This document shows, piece by piece, positions 1-9,980 of a stretch of DNA of 64,000 nt. How positions within the stretch are numbered: position 1 is the stretch's first letter; each line of letters opens with the position of its first letter. Under the pieces are notes generated by a model that was given only the letters and a program-made list of their open reading frames with translations, was not told the origin of the DNA and made no database searches. Made by a program: the position numbers and the translations under genes. This DNA comes from Henricia sp. BOLD:AAB3569 (taxonomy: Eukaryota > Echinodermata > Asteroidea > Spinulosida > Echinasteridae), in assembly GCA_037783545.1 (NCBI GenBank), contig JBBELK010000052.1:2356001-2420000 (forward strand), written 5' to 3'.

Positions 1-864
1 ACATTTAGTATCTTCTCACTATCACATTCGGTCCTCCCAATATCACATTTAGTATCTTCCAAATATTACATTAAGTATCTTTTTTATATCACCAGTGTTC
101 TCCCGATATCGCCGTTAGTATATTTCCGATACCAGTATAGTATATTCCCGCTATCACACTTGGTGGTTTCCCAATATTACATTTAGTCTCTTTCTGGGAA
201 AAGAGATATATTAGTCTCTTTCTTGTTTTTATAACTAGTTTTTGGATTTTTACTTTTCACTCAACCTTTGAGAAAGGTGCTTCGGCTATGGGGTTTACTG
301 ACAGATAAAGTATACACTATTTTGCCAATATAATCACAACTCTTAAATTTGATAGTTTACTGCTTTTTCGTTGAAAAGACTAATTTTAATTAGCATTGAC
401 AGCTTCAGTGATTACCTCAAAACCATGTTTCTGGTGATGTTCGCAAAAACTCGTCCCGGGCCGTAAACATTTACGATTAGGCGGAATCTCCAATTTGGTG
501 CGCCATAATTATCGGCATAAAATTTCATTAAATACGTCCCAGTGTTTCCCTAACCAGTTGTATTCAGGTTGTCTGCCATGTCGCATTTTAGTATCTTCTC
601 GTTATCACCTTTAGTATTTTGTAATATCGTCTTTAGTATCTTCCCGATATCACATGTAGTATCTTTCCGATACCACCGTTAGTATATCTTCCCAATATAA
701 CTTTTGGTAGTTAACCAATATCACCTTTAGTATCTTCCTGATATTACATTTAGTATCTTTCCAATGTTACATTTTAGTATCTTTCCAATGTTACATTTTA
801 GTATCTTTCCAATGTTACATTTTAGTATCTTTCCAATGTTACATTTTAGTATCTTTCCAATGTT
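1..864. repeat. 864-bp tandem unit, copy 1
   Basis: First of two directly adjacent 864-bp units. Each has AT-rich minisatellite-like flanks (variants of CACATTTAGTATCTTCCC) around about 400 bp of non-repetitive sequence. By eye it differs from the next unit at only two bases, near 10 and 711. No coding potential seen. The near identity means either a very recent duplication or an assembly duplication. Confidence 0.85.
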
Positions 865-1728
865 ACATTTAGTGTCTTCTCACTATCACATTCGGTCCTC
901 CCAATATCACATTTAGTATCTTCCAAATATTACATTAAGTATCTTTTTTATATCACCAGTGTTCTCCCGATATCGCCGTTAGTATATTTCCGATACCAGT
1001 ATAGTATATTCCCGCTATCACACTTGGTGGTTTCCCAATATTACATTTAGTCTCTTTCTGGGAAAAGAGATATATTAGTCTCTTTCTTGTTTTTATAACT
1101 AGTTTTTGGATTTTTACTTTTCACTCAACCTTTGAGAAAGGTGCTTCGGCTATGGGGTTTACTGACAGATAAAGTATACACTATTTTGCCAATATAATCA
1201 CAACTCTTAAATTTGATAGTTTACTGCTTTTTCGTTGAAAAGACTAATTTTAATTAGCATTGACAGCTTCAGTGATTACCTCAAAACCATGTTTCTGGTG
1301 ATGTTCGCAAAAACTCGTCCCGGGCCGTAAACATTTACGATTAGGCGGAATCTCCAATTTGGTGCGCCATAATTATCGGCATAAAATTTCATTAAATACG
1401 TCCCAGTGTTTCCCTAACCAGTTGTATTCAGGTTGTCTGCCATGTCGCATTTTAGTATCTTCTCGTTATCACCTTTAGTATTTTGTAATATCGTCTTTAG
1501 TATCTTCCCGATATCACATGTAGTATCTTTCCGATACCACCGTTAGTATATCTTCCCAATATAACTTTTGGTATTTAACCAATATCACCTTTAGTATCTT
1601 CCTGATATTACATTTAGTATCTTTCCAATGTTACATTTTAGTATCTTTCCAATGTTACATTTTAGTATCTTTCCAATGTTACATTTTAGTATCTTTCCAA
1701 TGTTACATTTTAGTATCTTTCCAATGTT
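865..1728. repeat. 864-bp tandem unit, copy 2
   Basis: Second unit, offset exactly 864 bases from the first. Both end in about five perfect 24-bp subrepeats (about 768-866 and 1,632-1,730). Because 24 is a multiple of three, these read as a spurious 8-residue repeating peptide. Confidence 0.85.
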
Positions 1729-1905
1729 ACATTTAGTGTCTTCTCACTATCACATTTGGTATCTTCGAATCTTTCTGATATCACCAGTATACTCCCGATA
1801 TCGCCGCTAGTATATTCCCGATATCGCCGCTAGTATATTCCCGATATCACACTTGGTGGTTTCCCAACATTACATTTAGTCTCTTCCCAATACTACATTT
1901 GTGAC
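1729..1905. repeat. diverged partial third unit
   Basis: Starts like the two 864-bp units but is far more diverged, with a short internal duplication of a CCCGATATCGCCGCTAGTAT-type motif. It stops at the foldback element. This older copy shows that the array predates the near-identical pair. Confidence 0.6.
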
Positions 1906-1949
1906 CCGCTCTGCAAAAAAGGGTATTAAGTCGCGCTGGCTAGTATTCT

Positions 1950-2149
1950 TTTTGCGACCATAAGAAGAAATCTGTGGCATTTCTACGCTCATTAAAATAC
2001 CTAAACACAAAATAAATTCCAGGCGTAACGCAGACATTCCAGGGGGAACACAGACATTCCTGGCGGTATCTGGGCACCGCCAGGAATTTCCATTGTGTTT
2101 TGGTATTTTATTGAGCGTGGATTTGCCGCGGATTTCTTTTTATGGTCAC
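1950..2149. mobile_element. small foldback (inverted-repeat) element
   Basis: Arms of about 55 bp (about 1,957-2,012 and 2,092-2,147) are imperfect reverse complements, for example GACCATAAGAAG at left and TTTTTATGGTC at right. The short middle has several CCAGG/CCTGG motifs. It interrupts the minisatellite and looks like a non-autonomous DNA transposon of unassigned family. Confidence 0.6.
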
Positions 2150-2278
2150 ATTTAGTCTCTTCCCAATATTACATAATTAATAGCATCTTCCCAATTGTAC
2201 ATAATAGCATCTTCCAAATTTCTTCGGAGTTGTCCACGTCTGTATTCAGCAGCGACGGCAACGACAAACCCACGGCTT

Positions 2279-3390
2279 CTCAATATCACATTTGGTATCT
2301 TCCCAATATTACATTTGGTATCTTCCCAATATCGTATTTGGTATCTTTCCAATATCGCATTTGGTATCTTCCCAATATCGCATTTGGTATCTTTCCAATA
2401 TCGCATTTGGTATCTTTCCAATATCGCATTTGGTATCTTTCCAATACCACACTTGGTACATGCATCTTACCGATATGACATTTGGTATCTTCCCAATATT
2501 ACATTACTTTATTATCTCCCCACTATCTTTCAAATATCCCGTTTGGTATCTTCCCAATATCACATTTAGTATCTTCCCAATATCGCATTTGGTATCTTTC
2601 CAATATCACATTTGAAATATGCATCTTGCCACTATCTTAACTCTATCTTACCAATATCACATTTGGTATCTTCCCAATATCGCATTTGGTATCTTCCCAA
2701 TATTACATTTGGTATCTTCCCAATATCACATTTGGTATCTTCCCAATATCGCATTTGGTATCTTCCCAATATCACATTTGGTATCTTCCCAATATCACAT
2801 TTGGTATCTTCCCAATATCACATTTGGTATCTTCCCAATATCACATTTGGTATCTTCCCAATATCACATTTGGTATCTTCCCAATATCACATTTGGTATC
2901 TTCCCAATATCACATTTGGTATCTTCCCAATATCACATTTGGTATCTTCCCAATATCGCATTTGGTATCTTCCCAATATCACATTTGGTATCTTCCCAAT
3001 ATCACATTTGGTATCTTCCCAATATCACATTTGGTATCTTCCCAATATCGTATTTGGTATCTTTCCAATATCCCGTTTGGTATCTTCCCAATATCGCATT
3101 TGGTATCTTTCCAATATCGCATTTGGTATCTTTCCAATATCGCATTTGGTATCTTTCCAATACCACACTTGGTACATGCATCTTACCGATATGACATTTG
3201 GTATCTTCCCAATATTACATTACTTTATTATCTCCCCACTATCTTTCAAATATCCCGTTTGGTATCTTCCCAGTATCAGATTTAGTATCTTCACAATATC
3301 GCATTTGGTATCTTCCCAATATCGCATTTGGTATCTTCCCAATATCGCATTTGGTATCTTCCCAATATAACATTTAGTATCTGGTTTTGT
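2279..3390. repeat. 23-bp minisatellite
   Basis: Tandem 23-bp units of the type ATCACATTTGGTATCTTCCCA, with variants (ATCGCATTTGG, ATATTACATT). A 150-bp non-canonical stretch at about 2,487-2,640 recurs partly near 3,170-3,275, giving a higher-order period of about 715 bp. The unit has no stop codon in any forward frame, and 23 is not a multiple of three, so all three forward frames stay open for long distances. I read this as intronic repeat, not protein. Confidence 0.9.
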
Positions 3391-3401
3391 CATGTCTTTA
3401 G

Positions 3402-4075
3402 CCGTAACAACAGCAGCAGCAACGACAACAGCACCCACCACACCGGCTACCACCCCCAAGCCACACCCCGTCCAGCAGTCGTCGTGGAGCGAGGTCGCCT
3501 CCTTCGACGAATCCTCCTTCCCTCTGATGAGCAGTGACTTCACCACGCCCATCGACGAGGAGATGGACACAGACGAAATGCCCTCTGGCGAAGGCGAGCC
3601 GACAGAGGTCAACACCCAGGGTCAACCGGAAGGCGCCACCAGTCCCAACATTGAGATCGTGGAAACTACGACTGGGGACTGCGATTTAGACACCACTCCG
3701 GTCGTCCAGGATTCCAGCACACGGCCGAATAGTCCACAGACGGGAGACGGGGGATTGGCGATCGGGGACGGCCGGGGGACTGCAGCTGCTGCCACCACGG
3801 AGCTCGTCACGGGGAGAGGCAAGGAGAAGAAGCAGGAGGAAAGCTCGCATCCCGACCGGACAACTACGGGCCACATCGTGGCCGTGGTCTTGGGAGGTCT
3901 GTTCTTCATTGCAATCGTGGCTTTCCTCATCATCGTCCTGGTGCGTCAGAGGCGGAAATCTCGCATCGGGAAGTATGAACATTTCAGCATGGACAGCAAA
4001 GATGCTGTGGCGTGGAAAGAGATGGACACGCGATCGTACAACGACTCCATTAACACGGAAAGCTCCAATATTTAA
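3402..4075 (+). CDS. terminal exon of a single-pass membrane protein (partial gene)
   Basis: Last coding exon; earlier exons lie left of the window. The acceptor TGTCTTTAG at 3,393-3,401 leaves two bases (CC) to finish a codon, so the entering intron is phase 1; the first full codon is Val at 3,404. The exon adds about 224 residues. It opens with a Thr/Pro-rich mucin-like stretch, continues with an acidic Ser/Thr/Gly-rich ectodomain that has one Cys, then a membrane helix at 3,872-3,943 (starting HIVAVVLGGLFF), the stop-transfer RQRRKSR and a tail of about 40 residues with Tyr in KYEHF and RSYND contexts. The stop is TAA at 4,073-4,075. Expected topology is type I at the cell surface. The segment LVRQRR-x-SR is shared with the protein ending at 20,358. 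No known family recognised. The ATG at 3,392 lies in the acceptor and is not a start. Confidence 0.72.
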
Positions 4076-4690
4076 CAGTGGTGTTTAAAATTTGGAGGAT
4101 TCTATATCACACATTTGCTGCTGATGTGTTTAATACTCACGAGGCTGTTAAATCAAAACTATCGTAAATGTGTGTCATTCTCGCAAACAAAAACACCCAT
4201 TTTATTTTAACTCTGGTTTTGTATGTTAACGGGTTTAAAAACATGTTTTATTTGTTTGAAAGTGTAATTCGGATAATTTGGAATATTTTTAGGCAATTAT
4301 ATATATTTTTGTGACACAAAGAGACACGATTTAATGAAACTTATTTTTATAAAATGTTGGCAGCTGTTCCAACGACGTACAGGGGATTGTGTCCATATGT
4401 GCGCCATATTTGCGCCATTTTGGCGCCATTTTAGCTTAAATCCCATTACATCATTTGCAGTTACCCAAATGTGTTTACTTCATAAGTTGACAAGAATAAT
4501 ATTCGTATCATATGACTCAAGAAAATTTATTGTATACCATCGCCTTGCCATGAGTTGTTATCGCGTCCAGTGAAAATTTATTTTTCCAATTTCGCCTTTA
4601 CGTAGAGGTATGGCATTTTCCCAATAAAATGAAGATTTTCAATTGCGTCCTCAAAAGGCGCGTGAATAAATTCCATTTTTCACCATGTGC
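4076..4690 (+). other. probable 3' UTR with two poly(A) signals
   Basis: AT-rich, no gene-like reading frame. AATAAA occurs at 4,623-4,628 and 4,665-4,670, with GT-rich sequence after the second (around 4,685-4,760), a plausible 3' end about 600 bp past the stop. Confidence 0.45.
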
Positions 4691-5075
4691 ATGTGCTGTA
4701 GTTGTTTATATCGACTGCTTCTGTGGAGCATTTTAAGTGCCTTGTGTTTCCTTTTAGTGTCGTTTGTAATACGTGTACATATAAATGTAGTAAGTTTTCT
4801 GATTTAAAGGGAGGTGCATTTTGAGCAATTTTTGTAAAGGTTTAACTAAACAGCTGTACAGACGCCGTGAATGACTGAAACTGGATTTTGTTTTTTTGTA
4901 TAATACGTCTGTGTGTTGTAACACAGTCTATAATGCTGAAAACGTTTGTGGACACATTAGTGGAATATAAAACTATCTAACCAGTTCAGGGGGCATCAGG
5001 GAAAAAAATGGTATTATATTTTAAAAGTCAATTTTTTTTTCATTGAGGGGTACTATCATAATGGCGGAGAGGTCT

Positions 5076-5221
5076 GAAGCGGGCCTCCTACCGTGCGATT
5101 TTTGCTAGGAATTTCCTACGATTTAGTACGATTACCAAAGACTGTCTATAGACTCTACACACAATCGTACTTAATTGTAGGAAATTCGTGGCCAAAATCG
5201 CACAGTGTGGGAGGCCCGCTT
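5076..5221. mobile_element. 146-bp inverted-repeat MITE
   Basis: Begins AAGCGGGCCTCC and ends GGAGGCCCGCTT; the inner arms also pair imperfectly. No coding. Small non-autonomous DNA transposon of unassigned superfamily. Confidence 0.7.
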
Positions 5222-6414
5222 AATGGATCGTATTCAAATATGAAGCGGGGCTACCAACAAATCGTTTGCCCAAAAATACTTGAATTTCAGGGGTTTCAAC
5301 ATGCACGTTTTTAATGCACACGTTACCATCTCCGAATCCATTCATGCGAAAAATCGGTCAGGTGTGAAAAAAACGAATGATTTAAAAAAAACATGGAAAT
5401 TCAATCCATATTTAAATGCAGGATATCTCTGTCATCCCTGGCTCGTTTTTCCTGACTGAGGTATCATACGAAAGGGCAGGAAATGAACTTTTTAGAAATG
5501 TGATTATTTCTTTGAAATTCAGGTATGATTAAAGTATGATTAAACATCGATAAATCTCGGTTTCGTTTTTTTCTGGGACACCCTGTATAGATGGGCACAT
5601 TTTCTAACGTAAGATTTTTCGAGGTGGGTTGTCTCGTTGAAAATGGGTATTTTTGGGGGGTTTTCACGTAAAAATATCCGGGGTTCTAGCTGATCTGAAC
5701 AACAAAAAACATTTCACGTATGAAAATTGAGTGGGTGGGTCTGACACCATCGGAGGGCAAATTTTCGAACCCGATATCATTTTTGTTTTCATGATCATGC
5801 CCCTGATCAGTTTATATGAATGTAGGGAAACCCTTCAGTTGGTTGAATACCGGTAGGTACTAGAGTAATTCGCTGGCATAGTCGTGACGTCACGTCGGGA
5901 CGTCATTGGACCGTTGCTATGGTCACTGGTTCACGCTCACTTTTCACTTCCATTGGATTTGCGTACAGTGTTTTTTTATTATTCATTTTGAAGAAAATAT
6001 TTAAATTATGGACAATAATGGCTTTCACGGGTTTGCTAATATACCTTCATTCAGCGATACACTGTCCTGCTGTTATTTGTGTGTTCGCTGTAACAGAAAA
6101 ATGCACGGAAAATGTTCCCATTGTGGCTTCTGTGTAAAACGAATGTACATACCAGTTACCATACAAGTAGTTTGAACCGTTGTCAAATCAGTGAACGCGA
6201 CCTGGCCGGAAGTTGACGTCACACACTGTCAGTGAATAAATATAAGTACTGATGACGTCAATCCTTGTTTACATGTGCGCTTTTCCATGAAGCTGCGGAC
6301 TATTTGGTTCCCTGTGGCTCTAACGAGAAGCCCGTATGTAAGCAGTTACAGAGTATTTAGGATTGCCTATTAGGGTACCAGTCAAAAGTCAAAAGCCAAA
6401 CATTAAAACAGTTA
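5222..6414. other. no gene seen
   Basis: AT-rich unique-looking sequence. Short open frames here lack splice context and have no recognisable domain. A few TGACGTCA-like sites lie near 5,885-5,905 and 6,213-6,258, but there is no gene to tie them to. Confidence 0.4.
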
Positions 6415-7600
6415 ACTGGGGATAACCCATCGATATATAATCACTGGATGAACAACCGTCCACCATTGTACCCCACCAAATACAATGCCTTGCCTACTGG
6501 TCATACTGTCTTCACTAGTCCACAAGTGTTAAGTGGAATGCAAGCGACCGGGGAGAAATCTAGGCCAAGCATTGTTCGTGGGGTACAATGGCGGCCGGTG
6601 CATATGGCTTCAATTCTTGTATAGCCAACTGCTGTTGCATACTTCATCCAGTGATTATACATCGATGGGGATAACCACTGTTTACATGTATGTACCATGG
6701 ACTTGTAAACAACTCCCTGAATTGAGGAACCGTCTGCCATTTTACTCCAGGAAATACAACACATTGTATATAATAGACTGGTTGCATGTACTACTTTCAC
6801 TGTGTTAAGTGAAATGCAAGAAATCTAACGACCGTGGGAGTAGTCTTGGCAAAGCATTGTCTTGCATAGAGTAAGATGGCCGAGGCGTTGCTTCCATCGA
6901 TATATAATCACTGTATGAAGTATGCAATAGCAATTGGCTATACGAGAAATGAAGCCATGCGCCGGCCGCCATTGTACCCAACGAACAATGCATGCTTGGC
7001 CTAGATTGCTCGCCCGGTCGCGTAATATTTTTTCCCAGGATGGTTAAGGGAAGATTGCTCCTGATTGGCCTAACCACATGCATATATTGCATACTGAAGT
7101 GTTTTGTTGATAGCTGTCACTTAACACAACTGCGTGGGTTCGAGAGTTAGACCGTGCCTATAGGTCTTTCCTCAATTAATGAAGAAAACAACTACGAGAG
7201 AGGAGATTCGAACCCGCAATCTCTCGATTAATAGTCCCACGTCTTAACCACTAGACTACCAAACGACTCGACAAACCCTTAAATTTTCTTTCTTATATCG
7301 CTTTTATTTTATAACTCTTGAGGGCGCTATATAGAAAATATGAATATTCATTTACAATGCACCAATCAAAAGTAGAGAATATTCTCAATGGCCTTTACCA
7401 TCCTGGGAAAAAAAAATTACGCCGCCCGGTCCATGCGATTGATTGCATTTCACTTAACACATGTGGACTAATGAAGACATTATGACAGGTCTAGGCAAGG
7501 CATTGTATTTGGTGTGGTACAATGGCGGACGGTGGCTTCAATTTTATACGTCGTTGCTTCATCCAGTGATTATATATCGACGCATTGTTTTAATTCTCAC
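6415..7600. mobile_element. cluster of inverted-repeat element fragments
   Basis: Repeated and inverted blocks built around phrases such as CAATGCCTTGCCTA, CACTGGATGA and GGTACAATGGCGGCCG. The block at about 7,010-7,050 is inverted at 7,403-7,450 around a tRNA-like piece. Related fragments recur at 9,640-9,900 and 24,540-24,630. These are decayed non-autonomous DNA transposons; exact ends are unclear. Confidence 0.5.
7188..7268 (-). repeat. tRNA-derived pseudogene or SINE head
   Basis: On the minus strand a box A-like GGTAGTCTAGTGGTTAAG and a box B-like GGGTTCGAATCTC are spaced as in a tRNA. The acceptor stem and anticodon arm do not pair cleanly, so it is not called a working tRNA. Confidence 0.5.
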
Positions 7601-7744
7601 ATAATGACTGTTGTTAACAATGTCCATTGTTTAGTGGTATTACGCAAGAGATATACACAATTTACATTATTAAATGAAGTAAAAATTAAGATAAACTGAC
7701 TGCCAGCCAAATGATTTACTTACCCAGCCAATGACTGTACGGAT

Positions 7745-8187
7745 TTAAAGTTGCATTGCCCGTGTTTCGGTGAAAGAATTAAAAAAATTAATTTACACAA
7801 GCGAACGAATTTAGAAAGCTTACGTGTCTCTGTAACGAAAAATATCAAAAACGTAAATTTCCGACTTCGGGAATTGGAGATACAAGGCTTTTTTCTTGAA
7901 AAAGGTGCGCGTACGCTCATATGTACATAGTATGTGTACAATGTATACATGTACGCGCACATGTACGCGCACATGTACATTTACGTCATAACCCTGTCGA
8001 ATAAATGACCTGCCAGCCATTTAATCATTTCTTGTTTTTAATCGACTGGCATTAATCCTTGACGGATTTTTACGTTCTTGGTACCAAATGAAAGCTGATA
8101 ACTTTTTCTATTCTAGAAAAATACCTATTTAACTTTTACAAAAAATTGTACGCCCAAATCGGCCCAAACACGGGCAGTCAACTTTAA
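7745..8187. mobile_element. family F element, TTAA target
   Basis: About 440 bp, bounded by TTAA and ending in inverted repeats of the type AGTTGCATTGCCCGTGTTT / AAACACGGGCAGT. One of three copies (also 15,931-16,375 and 26,105-26,553). The middle carries an alternating purine-pyrimidine stretch of CACATGTACGCG type at about 7,905-7,985. The TTAA target is supported by the clean empty site of the third copy. Confidence 0.8.
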
Positions 8188-8209
8188 GTAATTTAAAATC
8201 GGCAACTAA

Positions 8210-8370
8210 AGCCCACCGCACACCTTTGCGATTACCGGCCAATTGACCGGCTTCGGTCTATGGTGTACAATGTGACTGGCCCGAATTGTTTCAGCGCACA
8301 CCGTATACCTTTCCGGTATGTGGTCCGATGATCCGATTATCCGGTAAATCGCAAAGGTGTGCGGCGGGCT
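8210..8370. mobile_element. 161-bp MITE with TAA target duplication
   Basis: Terminal inverted repeats begin AGCCCACCGCACACC and end GGTGTGCGGCGGGCT, flanked by TAA on each side (8,207-8,209 and 8,371-8,373). A 3-bp TWA target is typical of PIF/Harbinger; that assignment is by inference. Confidence 0.75.
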
Positions 8371-8847
8371 TAATTTGGCTGGACTTATTATAAATGTTCA
8401 TACAAAGTAAAATATTTTTTGTTAAACTTTACTTGAATATAATGTATATGCCTTTGTGTTCGATTACAGCTTATCTAGCAACCATATGTTTGCCGTAGAT
8501 TATAGGATATAATTGTAAAGTGTGTATTTTATTACATAAGTGTATACGAGTATATAAGAATTTAACATGTATATGAAAATAGCGTTACTCGTGAATAACT
8601 CATGCGAATGTGTGCAAAATGGATTCGGTTTTGTGAAATATATAAGCAGTTTATTTTGTACACAAACGTCTCCATTGTATTTTAACTGTGTGTGGCAACT
8701 CAATAGACCGCATCGAATAGCCGACACTTCGTGGGGCACCTTTTGTTACTTGAACCGTTCAACAATGGAAGCACCATATGTGCAACCATGGTTCCTCAAG
8801 GAACAAAGAAACTGCCCCACGAAATGGCGGATATTCGATACGGTCTC

Positions 8848-9500
8848 TAAGGGTGCACCCAAGTAAATAGGGCTCCCATAGGGACCAATGCTAAATGCCA
8901 CATTTGTCAAAAATCATTTTAAAATACTCACAACTCTCTCAGCTTTTCAGGACAACAACCAAACAACTCGTCTCATCTTTTCAATTCTGTTTAATTGTAT
9001 GAGGGTATAACCCGTCACTTTTATTCCCTAATTTCCACTTGAAACAAAACTATCCCTGCAACAGTGAAAATTGCTAAACAGACCAGCGTCCATTTTGGAA
9101 CAAAGGCACATACGCTTCTGGGCAAAATAGGGCCACTTTTAGGAGCTACAGTGTCTAAAATGTTTGTAGTTGGAAGAAAAAATACCCCACATCGCGACGA
9201 CAGTTTATATTCTACACAAGACCACACTCGTTCAGCTCGCAATAGACTACTAAAGTGAAAACGTCACCCTTTGTGTGTTGCCATGGTTGTTGGGTCTACA
9301 TTAAAACCAGTGAAATGTTTCCCTGCACTATACCAATGGACGTTTCAGATTACCAGCGAATGTTTAGACCCAATTACCATGGCAACTGACGTCAACTTTA
9401 GTAGTCTATTCTCTCTAATATAAAATAATTTGAGGGCGTACAAAATATTCATGAGCTCGGCGCACGGATCTCTGCCTATTTACTTGGGTGCGCCCCTAAG
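8848..9500. mobile_element. inverted-repeat element with nested MITE
   Basis: Ends TTAGGGGCGCACCCAAGTAA-like are inverted at about 8,848-8,872 and 9,474-9,500. A second small element sits inside at 9,241-9,410. Confidence 0.5.
9241..9410. mobile_element. 170-bp MITE (TAGACTACTAAAGT ends)
   Basis: Starts TAGACTACTAAAGT and ends ACTTTAGTAGTCTA. A closely related copy at 27,334-27,503 is missing from the second copy of the segmental duplication, which supports past mobility. Confidence 0.75.
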
Positions 9501-9980
9501 CTTAATTACATTCACGGAAGAGGCTTTCCATTTTGGGGGAGAAAACCGGTTGAAATTATATCCCAAAATGGACCCCCAAGATTAGCGTTATAATCAGAAA
9601 ACTAACCAGTTAAACGCCGGGATTATTTCAAACATTGCTGTCCGTAGCATAGATATATATACACTGGATGGAGCAACGACGTATAAAATTGAAGCCACCG
9701 TCTGCCATTGTACCTGACCAAACACAATGCCTTGCCTAGACTGGTCATACTGTCTTCACTAGTCTACATCATGGTCTACTTGTAATAAGTGGAATGCAAT
9801 TAGCGATCGCATGGTCTAGGCCAAGCATTGTTCGTGGGGTACAATAGCGGCCGACGCGTGGCTTCAATTCTCGTATAGCCAACTGCTATTGCATATGGGT
9901 CTTTCTATAAATTAGGGGTCAAATTTTGGTGTCCCCCGTTACATTTTACATCTCGTTTATGTAAATTCAGGACACATTCT

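Noticed and set aside
2612-3370. Long forward open frames over the 23-bp repeat
   Set aside because: Open only because the unit lacks stops; the same peptide appears in all three frames. No start context or domain.
1-3390. CRISPR-like or centromeric satellite array
   Set aside because: Repeats are directly adjacent without spacers, short in extent and in eukaryotic intronic context.
8567-8866. 99-residue plus-strand frame with several Cys
   Set aside because: Second half is inverted-repeat element sequence; no acceptor, signal peptide or domain.
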